Assembly: GCA_948528155.1 (NCBI GenBank)
Contig: CAOSZT010000156.1
Location: forward strand, 1 to 5,127
Direction: 5' to 3'
DNA length: 5,127 nucleotides
DNA from: an uncultured Clostridia bacterium
GTDB lineage: Bacteria > Bacillota > Clostridia > TANB77 > CAG-508
The translations under genes were made by a program, and so were the position numbers. Below, piece by piece: positions 1-5,127 of this stretch. The notes below the pieces were generated by a model, which worked only from the letters and a program-made list of their open reading frames with translations, did no database searches and was not told the origin of the DNA. Position 1 is the first letter of the stretch, and the number at the start of each line of letters is the position of its first letter.

Positions 1-10
1 GAAAGGTATG

Positions 11-16
11 TATAAT
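11..16 (+). promoter_or_regulatory. possible -10 box of the trmL promoter
   Basis: A perfect TATAAT sits here. Transcription from it would start near position 23 and leave a leader of about 35 bases before the ATG at 59. The matching -35 box would lie outside the window, so only half of the promoter can be judged. TATAAT arises often by chance in DNA this AT-rich. The main support is that it agrees with the downstream start choice for trmL. Confidence 0.35.
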
Positions 17-47
17 ATATCAATTTTAATTGATGATTATATTATAC

Positions 48-51
48 AAGG
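48..51 (+). promoter_or_regulatory. ribosome binding site deciding the trmL start
   Basis: AAGG lies 7 bases before the ATG at 59, a normal spacing though a short match. The in-frame ATG at 8 has its purine run (GAAAGG) only one base away, which is too close for good initiation. It would also add 17 residues before the usual family N-terminus. This favours the start at 59. Confidence 0.55.
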
Positions 52-58
52 TAATAGT

Positions 59-559
59 ATGAAACAAAATGTTGTAATGATTGAACCCGAAATTCCACAA
101 AATACTGGAAATATAGCGAGGACTTGTGCTATAACTGGAGCAAAATTACATTTAGTACATCCATTAGGGTTTAAGATAGATGAAAAATCATTAAAAAGGG
201 CTGGATTAGATTATTGGGATAAAATAGAAATTGAAGAACATAATTCATTAGAGGAATTTTTAGTAAAATATCCACCAGAAAAAAACAATATGTTTTTTGC
301 GACAACAAAAGGAAAAACTAAATATACAGATATAGATTATTCAAAGATGGAAGAAGTTTTTATTTTGTATGGAAAAGAAACAAAAGGATTACCAGAATGG
401 CTACTGGAAAAATATTTGAACACAAAAACAATAAGAATACCAATGTTACCTACATTAAGGTCATTAAATTTATCAAATTCAGTTGCTATAATTACTTATG
501 AAATAATGAGGCAACATAATTTTGAAGATTTACAAGAAATAAGTTCTTATTTTGATTAA
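59..559 (+). CDS. trmL: tRNA (cytidine/uridine-34-2'-O)-methyltransferase, TrmL/YibK family
   Basis: This is a SpoU/TrmH-type (SPOUT, trefoil-knot) methyltransferase of 166 residues from the ATG at 59, close to the usual 150-160 for the family. Numbered from that start, the N-terminus reads VMIEPEIPQNTGNIARTC, where the NxGNIARTC stretch is motif 1. FILYGKETKGLP, near residues 102-113, is motif 2. IRIPM followed by RSLNLSNSVAI, near residues 125-143, is motif 3 and forms the knot that binds S-adenosylmethionine. Known TrmL enzymes methylate the ribose 2'-OH of the wobble nucleotide in tRNA-Leu isoacceptors in the cytoplasm. An ATG at 8 would extend the protein by 17 residues (ending IIQGNS) that look nothing like the family, so it was rejected. 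The gene is unrelated in function to its neighbours. No terminator is visible in the 79 bases before ccdA, so read-through is possible. Family assignment is firm; the exact tRNA target is inferred. Confidence 0.93.
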   Translation: MKQNVVMIEPEIPQNTGNIARTCAITGAKLHLVHPLGFKIDEKSLKRAGLDYWDKIEIEEHNSLEEFLVKYPPEKNNMFFATTKGKTKYTDIDYSKMEEVFILYGKETKGLPEWLLEKYLNTKTIRIPMLPTLRSLNLSNSVAIITYEIMRQHNFEDLQEISSYFD

Positions 560-626
560 TTAGAGAAGATAATAAAAAAGTATTAACTGTATGGGTAAAA
601 AATTAGATATAAAATAAAAATGTTAT

Positions 627-633
627 GAGGGAG
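627..633 (+). promoter_or_regulatory. ribosome binding site of ccdA
   Basis: GAGGGAG ends 5 bases before the ATG at 639, with its GAGG core 8 bases away. This supports the chosen start, which also gives the usual short CcdA N-terminus just ahead of the SPCVLP motif. Confidence 0.6.
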
Positions 634-638
634 AGAAA

Positions 639-1268
639 ATGGATTTTTTAATTATATTTATAGAAGGTTTTGCATCTTTTATCTCACCATGTGTATTGCC
701 AATGCTACCAATGTATGTGTCTTATTTTTCTGGAAAAGATAAAGATTTGAAGAGAACTATTATAAATTCTTTAGGGTTTGTTTTAGGTTTTACAATTATT
801 TTCATATTGTTAGGTATATTTGCAGGTACATTAGGAAAATTAGTAACAACTAATAGTAGATATATAAATATTGTATTTGGAATAATTATTATATTATTTG
901 GAATGAATTATATTGGAATACTAAATATAAAAATTTTAAATCAATCTAAGGGAATAAAAAAGAATAAGGAAAAATTAAGTTTCTTTTCTGCAATCATGTT
1001 TGGAATGCTTTTTTCTGTATGTTGGACACCTTGTGTTGGAGTATTTCTTAGTAGTGCATTAATGATGAGTGCTAGTTCAGAAAATATTTTAAAAGGTGGT
1101 CTTATGCTATTTATTTATTCAATAGGATTAGGAATACCATTTGTTTTAACATCTATATTTTTAGAGAGGTTAAAAAACGCATTTGATTTTATCAAAAAGC
1201 ATTATAATGTTATAAATAAAATCGCAGGAGTAATACTTATATTTAGTGGTATAATGTTAATTTTTTAG
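639..1268 (+). CDS. ccdA: CcdA/DsbD-type transmembrane thiol-disulfide transporter
   Basis: This is an integral membrane protein of 209 residues with about six hydrophobic helices (roughly 3-27, 41-65, 75-95, 115-138, 150-172 and 190-209). The family signatures are both present: SPCVLPMLP with Cys18 in the first helix, and CWTPCVG with Cys132 in the fourth. In CcdA and the DsbD core these two cysteines form the pair that accepts electrons from cytoplasmic thioredoxin and passes them to thiol proteins outside the membrane. Two details differ from the commonest form. There is an additional cysteine (Cys128) four residues before Cys132, and the proline that often follows the PCxG motif is replaced by valine (Val135). 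The stop codon overlaps the SD of the next gene, a thioredoxin-like protein, which is the expected partner. Alternative roles such as cytochrome c maturation are less likely because no ResB/ResC genes are nearby. Confidence 0.9.
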   Translation: MDFLIIFIEGFASFISPCVLPMLPMYVSYFSGKDKDLKRTIINSLGFVLGFTIIFILLGIFAGTLGKLVTTNSRYINIVFGIIIILFGMNYIGILNIKILNQSKGIKKNKEKLSFFSAIMFGMLFSVCWTPCVGVFLSSALMMSASSENILKGGLMLFIYSIGLGIPFVLTSIFLERLKNAFDFIKKHYNVINKIAGVILIFSGIMLIF

Positions 1269-1272
1269 GAGG
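1267..1272 (+). promoter_or_regulatory. ribosome binding site overlapping the ccdA stop codon
   Basis: A full AGGAGG begins inside the TAG stop of ccdA and lies 8 bases before the ATG at 1281. The overlap suggests that ccdA and the thioredoxin gene are co-transcribed and translationally coupled. Confidence 0.8.
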
Positions 1273-1280
1273 AAAAACAA

Positions 1281-1739
1281 ATGGATAAAAGGAAAAAGTT
1301 AGTAATTCAATTTACTTTATTTATTTTATTATTAATAAGCATAACAGTTATTTACAATTATTTTATAAACAAAGATACTAAACAATCTATAAAGGAAAAT
1401 AATATAGAAAATATTTATGAAAAGGAAAAAATAGAAATAATGGAAATCGAAAATGCTGAACAATTTCAGAAGGAAGTAATAGAGGAAAATGAAATTGTTT
1501 TTGTTGATTTTTATGCAACTTGGTGTAATCCATGTAAAGTAATGAGTCCAATTATTGAAGAGATAGCAAAAGAACATAAAGATGTAAAATTTGTAAAAGT
1601 AGATGTAGATAATAATGAAGAGTTAGCAATCAAATATAATGTTATGAGCATACCAACAATGTTTATTATAAAAAATGGGAAAGTAACAAAAAAATTTGTA
1701 GGAATAGTAAGTAAAGAAAATATAGTTACAGAATTTTAA
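1281..1739 (+). CDS. membrane-anchored thioredoxin-like protein
   Basis: This 152-residue protein has a Lys/Arg-rich start (MDKRKK), one membrane segment at about residues 8-28, a charged linker to about 55, then a thioredoxin fold. The active site is FVDFYATWCNPCK, with Cys82 and Cys85 as the redox pair. Asp76 matches the buried aspartate of thioredoxins, and Ile124-Pro125 in SIPT supplies the cis-proline. The dipeptide between the cysteines is Asn-Pro in place of the usual Gly-Pro. Positive-inside topology puts the domain outside the cell. There is no lipobox cysteine, so it is held by an uncleaved helix and is not a lipoprotein. It starts 12 bases after ccdA and should receive electrons from CcdA to reduce disulfides in exported proteins. 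ResA, CcmG or a methionine-sulfoxide-reductase partner are alternatives, but no such client gene is present here. The substrate is unknown. Confidence 0.88.
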   Translation: MDKRKKLVIQFTLFILLLISITVIYNYFINKDTKQSIKENNIENIYEKEKIEIMEIENAEQFQKEVIEENEIVFVDFYATWCNPCKVMSPIIEEIAKEHKDVKFVKVDVDNNEELAIKYNVMSIPTMFIIKNGKVTKKFVGIVSKENIVTEF

Positions 1740-1792
1740 ATGAGTAAATAATTTTTTAATTATGAAGAAAGAAAAAATTGTAAAAAATGAAG

Positions 1793-1822
1793 TTGATATT
1801 TACAAAAATACATTTATATAAT
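1793..1822 (+). promoter_or_regulatory. sigma-A-type promoter for the DUF4358-like/MBOAT/DHHW unit
   Basis: TTGATA at 1793-1798 (5 of 6 matches to TTGACA) and a perfect TATAAT at 1817-1822 are separated by 18 bases. Transcription would start near 1829 and give a leader of about 37 bases. The preceding thioredoxin gene ends at 1739, so this 127-base gap is a natural operon boundary. I saw no operator-like repeat around it. Confidence 0.7.
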
Positions 1823-1853
1823 AAAATGAACTAAATATAGAAACATAAGATAT

Positions 1854-1861
1854 AAAGGAGG
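1854..1861 (+). promoter_or_regulatory. strong ribosome binding site of the DUF4358-like gene
   Basis: AAAGGAGG lies 5 bases before the ATG at 1867. It is a near-perfect SD match and fixes the start of this gene. Confidence 0.75.
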
Positions 1862-1866
1862 AAATT

Positions 1867-2430
1867 ATGAAAAAGTCAGTTATTATTATTACAATTATTT
1901 TATTAATAGCTGTTATTGTAGGAGTATTTTTATTGAAGAAAGAAAATGAGCCAGAGGAAAAAATGATTCAAACAGCTGAAGAAATGCAAAATATGTTAAG
2001 CACAATTTATTCTAGTGGAAAAGTACAGTTACCAGAGCTAGAAACATCAAGTATAGATGTAAATGATGAAAACCAAGTTGCTACTTTTACAGGATTAAAG
2101 TCAAATGAAAATGTAGAGGAATTAGTTGTATCTGTACCATTTATTAATGCTCAAGCATATTCACTTGCTGTTGTTAAGGTAAATGAAAAAGCTGATATAG
2201 AGCAAATGAAACAAGAAATGTTAGATAATATCGATATGAGAAGATGGATTTGTGTTTCAGCAGAAAAACTATATATTACGAATTATGAAAATGTGATATT
2301 TTTAGTGATGTCTAGTGAAGAATGGGCAAAACCAGTATATGAAGAATTCAAAAGTTTTGTTGGAAATGACATTGGAAAAGAATTAGAAAAGTCTGAAACA
2401 GGAGATATCGACCTTCCACCAGAAATGTAG
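1867..2430 (+). CDS. small membrane-anchored protein, DUF4358-like, function unknown
   Basis: This is a 187-residue protein. Residues 1-3 (MKK) and a hydrophobic stretch at about 4-23 form a signal anchor; there is no lipobox cysteine. The outer part opens with an acidic, helix-prone stretch (about 27-48). Two blocks follow that resemble DUF4358-type proteins of Clostridia as I remember them: PFINAQAYSLAVVKV (about 91-105), and a run from MRRWICVSAEKLYI through NVIFLVMSS (about 124-150) with a lone Cys129. The C-terminus is acidic and ends in DLPPEM. I cannot name a biochemical function. It is the first gene after the promoter at 1793 and is followed by an MBOAT acyltransferase and a DHHW protein, so a role linked to envelope acylation is plausible but rests only on position. 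The family label comes from memory and is moderate; the gene itself is certain from its SD, length and codon pattern. Confidence 0.6.
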   Translation: MKKSVIIITIILLIAVIVGVFLLKKENEPEEKMIQTAEEMQNMLSTIYSSGKVQLPELETSSIDVNDENQVATFTGLKSNENVEELVVSVPFINAQAYSLAVVKVNEKADIEQMKQEMLDNIDMRRWICVSAEKLYITNYENVIFLVMSSEEWAKPVYEEFKSFVGNDIGKELEKSETGDIDLPPEM

Positions 2431-2449
2431 TTTTAAAGTAAATGTGCAT

Positions 2450-2480
2450 AAACTTCCATTAAATTGGAAGTTTTATTATT
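2450..2480 (+). terminator. terminator-like hairpin between the DUF4358-like and MBOAT genes
   Basis: AAACTTCCA (2450-2458) pairs perfectly with TGGAAGTTT (2465-2473) around a six-base loop, giving a 9-bp stem. The following tract is T-rich but interrupted by A (TTTTATTATTATT). It resembles an intrinsic terminator of moderate strength. It ends about 20-25 bases before the MBOAT start, and I see no convincing promoter between them, so it may act as a partial terminator or attenuator inside one operon. Confidence 0.6.
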
Positions 2481-2490
2481 ATTAGAAAGT

Positions 2491-2494
2491 AGGA
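2491..2494 (+). promoter_or_regulatory. weak, closely spaced ribosome binding site of the MBOAT gene
   Basis: AGGA is the only SD-like match and lies just 4 bases before the ATG at 2499. The other genes of this unit have six or more matching bases. The start is still supported, because the protein begins MLFTSISFLYYFLP, as MBOAT proteins of this type usually do. Confidence 0.5.
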
Positions 2495-2498
2495 AAAA

Positions 2499-3875
2499 AT
2501 GTTATTTACAAGTATTAGCTTTTTATATTATTTTTTACCAGTTGTGATAGCTTTTTATTTTATTGTACCTAAAAAATTGAAAAATGTTGTATTATTTATT
2601 GCCTCAATGGTATTTTACTTTTATGGAGAGCCAAAGTATGTTTTTTTTATGTTGGTTGAAATTTTAGTGGCTTATATAGGAGCAATATTAATTGATAAAT
2701 ATAAGAAAAAAAGGTTATTAGTTGTTACTGTTTTAATACATATAGGACTATTGTGTATTTTTAAGTATACAGATTTTGCAATATCAAATGTAAATGGGAT
2801 ATTTGGGATAAATTTATCACTTTTAAGAATTGCACTACCTATAGGAATATCATTTTATACATTTCAAATTCTTAGTTATGTAATAGATGTATACAAAGAA
2901 AAGGTAAATGTTCAAAAGAGCTTTTTGAAACTAGCAACATATGTATCTTTGTTTCCACAATTAATTGCAGGTCCAATAGTAAGGTATGAAACAATTGCAG
3001 AAGAGTTAGATAATAGGAAACATAGTTTTAATAACTTTTCTTATGGAGTAAGAAGGTTTACAATAGGTCTTGCTAAAAAAGTGCTTATTGCTAATATGTT
3101 AGGTGAATTATGTAATCAATTTACTAATACAGATGAGAAAAGTGTGTTATTTTACTGGATATTTGCTATTAGTTATATGCTTCAAATTTATTTTGATTTT
3201 TCGGCATACTCAGATATGGCAATAGGACTGGGAAGAATATTTGGATTCCATTTTTTAGAAAATTTTGATTATCCATATATTTCAAAAAGTATTACAGAGT
3301 TTTGGAGAAGATGGCATATATCCTTAAGTTCTTGGTTTAGAGATTATGTGTATATACCACTTGGGGGAAATAGAGAAGGTATTAAAAAACAAATACGAAA
3401 TATATTAATTGTATGGGGACTGACTGGTATATGGCATGGAGCAAGCTGGAATTTTGTGATTTGGGGACTATTATTTGGTGTAATTCTCATTATAGAAAAG
3501 ATGTTTTTAGGAAAATATTTAGATAAGTGGCCAAGCTTTTTCAAAAGAATTTATGTGTTATTGATTGTTATGATAAGTTTTGTGATTTTTAATGCAGAGA
3601 ATATGGGAGAGGCTTGGAGAAATATAATTGGATTATTTGGAATAAATAGAGAGAGTTTAATAAATTCATATACACTTTATTATCTAAGAAGTTATCAAGT
3701 AATATTAATTGTTGCACTTATTGGAGCAACTCCACTTTTAAAAAATATTATATTGAAATTGAAGAAAAATGAGAAGATAAATAAGATAATTAATATATTA
3801 GAACCAATATGTGGTGTAATTACAGCATATTTAGTGGATAATTCATATAATCCATTTTTGTATTTTAGATTTTAG
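2499..3875 (+). CDS. MBOAT-family membrane O-acyltransferase (AlgI/DltB-like)
   Basis: This 458-residue polytopic membrane protein matches the AlgI/DltB type in length and layout. It has N-terminal helices with FYFYGEPKY (about 39-47), then PIGISFYTFQ (114-123), then AGPIVRYE (157-164). YFDFSAYSDMAIG (231-243) leads into FWRRWHISLSSWFRDYVYIPLGG (268-290, His273), and TGIWHGASWNF (309-319) carries the invariant catalytic His313. The C-terminus NPFLYFRF is a typical full-length ending. Members move an acyl group, usually acetyl, from a cytoplasmic donor across the membrane for attachment to a cell-surface or secreted glycan or teichoic acid. The next gene encodes a DHHW/SGNH protein, the usual partner in AlgI-AlgJ/X-type systems. 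DltB is less likely because no dltA, dltC or dltD is adjacent. The stop overlaps the SD of the DHHW gene, so the two are translated as a pair. The acceptor polymer cannot be told from sequence. Confidence 0.93.
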   Translation: MLFTSISFLYYFLPVVIAFYFIVPKKLKNVVLFIASMVFYFYGEPKYVFFMLVEILVAYIGAILIDKYKKKRLLVVTVLIHIGLLCIFKYTDFAISNVNGIFGINLSLLRIALPIGISFYTFQILSYVIDVYKEKVNVQKSFLKLATYVSLFPQLIAGPIVRYETIAEELDNRKHSFNNFSYGVRRFTIGLAKKVLIANMLGELCNQFTNTDEKSVLFYWIFAISYMLQIYFDFSAYSDMAIGLGRIFGFHFLENFDYPYISKSITEFWRRWHISLSSWFRDYVYIPLGGNREGIKKQIRNILIVWGLTGIWHGASWNFVIWGLLFGVILIIEKMFLGKYLDKWPSFFKRIYVLLIVMISFVIFNAENMGEAWRNIIGLFGINRESLINSYTLYYLRSYQVILIVALIGATPLLKNIILKLKKNEKINKIINILEPICGVITAYLVDNSYNPFLYFRF

Positions 3876-3876
3876 G

Positions 3877-3883
3877 AGGAGGT
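3877..3883 (+). promoter_or_regulatory. strong ribosome binding site just after the MBOAT stop
   Basis: AGGAGGT, within a run of three AGG units that begins inside the MBOAT stop codon, lies 4 bases before the ATG at 3888. This arrangement implies translational coupling of the MBOAT and DHHW genes. Confidence 0.8.
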
Positions 3884-3887
3884 ATTT

Positions 3888-4976
3888 ATGAGTGATAAAG
3901 TGAAAAATGTAGTAGTTACAATATCTTTCCTATTAGTTATTATTATCATGTTAATTGCAAATCTTATAGAGCAAGATAAAGAGGTGTCTTTAGCAGAAAG
4001 AAGAAGATTGCAACAGTTTCCGAAGTTTTCAATTAATCAATTATTTAAAGGGACTTTTTTTGAAAAATTTGAAAAATATACAATGGATCAGTTTGTACAA
4101 AGAGAAGCCTTTAGAAGTTTGAAGACTAGAATGGAGATTGGAGTATTAAAAAAGCAGGATAGTAACAATATTTATGAACATGATGGAAAATTAATTGAAC
4201 AGATTTATCCTTTAAATGAAAAATCAGTTGTAAATTTAACTAAAAAGATGAATGAAATTAATCAGAGATATGTGAAGGAAAATAATAAAGTATATTATAC
4301 TATTGTTCCAGATAAAAATTATTTTGCAAATACTAATCATTTAAAATTAGATTACCAGAAATTGCAAGATATGATGGCAGAGGATTTAAAATGGGCAGAA
4401 TATATTGATATATTTGATTGTTTGGATTTATCTTGCTATTATGCAACAGATTCTCATTGGAAACAAGAAACATTACAAAAAGTTGTAAATAAAATTGATA
4501 CTAAGATGGATTTGAAAATACAAAATAATTATGAAGAAAAGAGTGTGATAGATTTTAAAGGTGTATATGCAGGACAATTTCCAATTGAAATAGGTAAAGA
4601 TGAGATACGAATATTGACCAATGAAGTGATAGAAAATTGTACAGTATATAACTACGAAACAGGTAAAAAAACAAAAATATATAATATGAACAAGATAAAT
4701 GCACCAGATAAATATGATATTTATTTATCAGGTGCAACACCATTACTAACAATAGAAAATCCAAAAGTTAAACAAAATAAAGAGTTGATTGTTTTTAGAG
4801 ATTCTTATGGTAGTAGTCTTGTTCCGCTATTAGTAAAGGAATATAGTAAGATAACACTGATTGATACAAGATACATATCACCAAAAATATTGGGTGAATA
4901 TGTAGAGTTTCAAAATAATGATGTCTTATTTATTTATAGTACTTTGCTAATTAATAATAGTACATCATTGAAATAG
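3888..4976 (+). CDS. DHHW-family, AlgX/AlgJ-like SGNH protein, likely extracellular O-acetyltransferase partner
   Basis: This is a 362-residue protein with one N-terminal membrane anchor (about 8-26) and an outward-facing domain. Residues 33-48 (VSLAERRRLQQFPKFS) match the ENR-x-L-x-x-FP-type opening seen in this family. The catalytic signature reads YYATDSHWK (about 184-192): Asp188 and His190 occupy the DxH positions, in the variant DSHW of the DHHW name motif. IVFRDSYGSSLVPLL (301-315) carries the likely nucleophile Ser306. SGATPLLTIENP (281-292) precedes it and ISPKILGEYVEFQNNDVLFIY closes the fold. In AlgX/AlgJ such Ser-His-Asp centres transfer acetyl groups to alginate. Here the protein should take acyl groups delivered by the adjacent MBOAT protein, 12 bases upstream, and place them on an unknown surface glycan. 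It looks full length, ending STLLINNSTSLK as relatives do. It could instead act as an esterase, but the MBOAT pairing favours transfer. Confidence 0.88.
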   Translation: MSDKVKNVVVTISFLLVIIIMLIANLIEQDKEVSLAERRRLQQFPKFSINQLFKGTFFEKFEKYTMDQFVQREAFRSLKTRMEIGVLKKQDSNNIYEHDGKLIEQIYPLNEKSVVNLTKKMNEINQRYVKENNKVYYTIVPDKNYFANTNHLKLDYQKLQDMMAEDLKWAEYIDIFDCLDLSCYYATDSHWKQETLQKVVNKIDTKMDLKIQNNYEEKSVIDFKGVYAGQFPIEIGKDEIRILTNEVIENCTVYNYETGKKTKIYNMNKINAPDKYDIYLSGATPLLTIENPKVKQNKELIVFRDSYGSSLVPLLVKEYSKITLIDTRYISPKILGEYVEFQNNDVLFIYSTLLINNSTSLK

Positions 4977-4985
4977 ATAAAATAT

Positions 4986-5023
4986 GTGCAAAATGTAAAA
5001 TTTATTTGCATTTTGCATTTTTT
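4986..5023 (+). terminator. intrinsic terminator after the DHHW gene
   Basis: TGCAAAATG (4987-4995) pairs perfectly with CATTTTGCA (5009-5017). The stem continues inward by four more pairs, one of them G-T, to a five-base loop (5000-5004). Six T residues follow at once (5018-5023). It starts 10 bases after the DHHW stop and is a textbook rho-independent terminator, although its stem is AT-rich. Confidence 0.88.
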
Positions 5024-5100
5024 ATATTATAGGAAAGTTCTATTATGAAAGTCATATTAATTTATTAAGTTATAGAAGAACTTCCCTATAATATAAAAGA
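5018..5100. repeat. 83-bp inverted repeat with about 24-bp arms, possible MITE or structured RNA
   Basis: The left arm 5018-5041 is complementary to the right arm 5077-5100. It contains TATTATAGG then AAGTTCT on the left, and AGAACTT then CCCTATAATA on the right. There is one A-C mismatch (5034/5084) and one G-T pair near the outer edge. The spacer 5042-5076 is 35 bases, AT-rich, and has no clear inner pairing. Both arms carry TATAAT reading outward. The element lies in gene-free DNA and its left edge is the T-tract of the preceding terminator. Neither end is followed by a T-run on its own transcribed strand, so it does not look like a plain terminator. No transposase is present, and no clear target-site duplication could be fixed. 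Confidence 0.7.
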
Positions 5101-5127
5101 GATGTACACAAATTTATTGCATAAATT

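Noticed and set aside
583..613. TTAACT and TATAAA as a promoter for ccdA
   Set aside because: The -35 match is 4 of 6, the spacing of 19 bases is long, and such pairs are common by chance in AT-rich DNA. ccdA may simply be read through from trmL.
1332..1577. Reverse-strand open frame opposite the thioredoxin gene
   Set aside because: It is an antisense shadow of a clearly real gene, with low-complexity Phe/Tyr/Ile-rich translation and no SD.
1748..1763. ATAATT/AATTAT inverted repeat after the thioredoxin gene as a terminator
   Set aside because: It is a 6-bp stem of only A and T with no following T-run, so it would be too unstable to terminate transcription.
2641..2648. Run of eight T in the MBOAT gene as a phase-variable slippage tract
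   Set aside because: The gene is intact. Runs of this length occur in any genome this AT-rich, and here they simply encode Phe-Phe. An A7 run at 2706-2712 is equally ordinary.
3344..3544. Reverse-strand open frame opposite the MBOAT gene
   Set aside because: It overlaps the most conserved MBOAT region, and its translation shows no recognisable motif.
4555..4764. Reverse-strand open frame opposite the DHHW gene
   Set aside because: It is an antisense shadow with skewed hydrophobic composition and lies fully inside a well-supported gene.
5065..5092. TTAAGT with TATAAT as a promoter for a gene beyond the window
   Set aside because: The -35 match is only 3 of 6, and the TATAAT is part of the inverted-repeat arm, with a mirror copy on the other side, so the repeat explains it better.
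5101..5127. Possible start of another gene at the window end
   Set aside because: No SD followed by a start codon or meaningful open frame can be seen in these last bases.

Overview
The window is very AT-rich. Every gene lies on the + strand, most starts have Shine-Dalgarno (SD) sites built on AGGAGG, arginine is mostly AGA/AGG, and no UGA is read as tryptophan. This fits a low-GC Firmicute, probably an anaerobic, gut-type member of the Clostridia. That placement is inferred from composition and protein flavour, and no single feature proves it.

Six protein genes fill the window. From about 59 to 559 is a SpoU/TrmH-family tRNA wobble-nucleotide 2'-O-methyltransferase (TrmL type), a housekeeping gene. 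From 639 to 1739 is a tightly coupled pair: a six-helix CcdA-type thiol/disulfide transporter and a membrane-anchored thioredoxin-like protein with a CNPC active site. Together they should carry reducing power from the cytoplasm across the membrane to outside thiols.

A good sigma-A-type promoter (TTGATA, 18 bases, TATAAT; 1793-1822) opens a second unit: a small anchored protein resembling the DUF4358 group (1867-2430), an MBOAT O-acyltransferase (2499-3875) and a DHHW/AlgX-like SGNH protein (3888-4976). The last two form the classic architecture for acetylating an extracellular glycan: a membrane acyl exporter/transferase plus an outward-facing SGNH transferase. The glycan is unknown. A terminator-like hairpin lies between the DUF4358-like gene and the MBOAT gene, so expression of the acylation pair may be set by read-through. 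A strong intrinsic terminator ends the unit at about 5023.

The last 150 bases hold no gene. They contain a long, nearly perfect inverted repeat (5018-5100, about 24-bp arms around a 35-base spacer) whose left arm includes the T-tract of that terminator. It is the most unexplained structure in the window and could be a MITE-like element or a structured RNA. The window is otherwise fairly ordinary. The points most worth checking are the inverted repeat, the DUF4358-MBOAT-DHHW grouping, and the hairpin ahead of the MBOAT gene.
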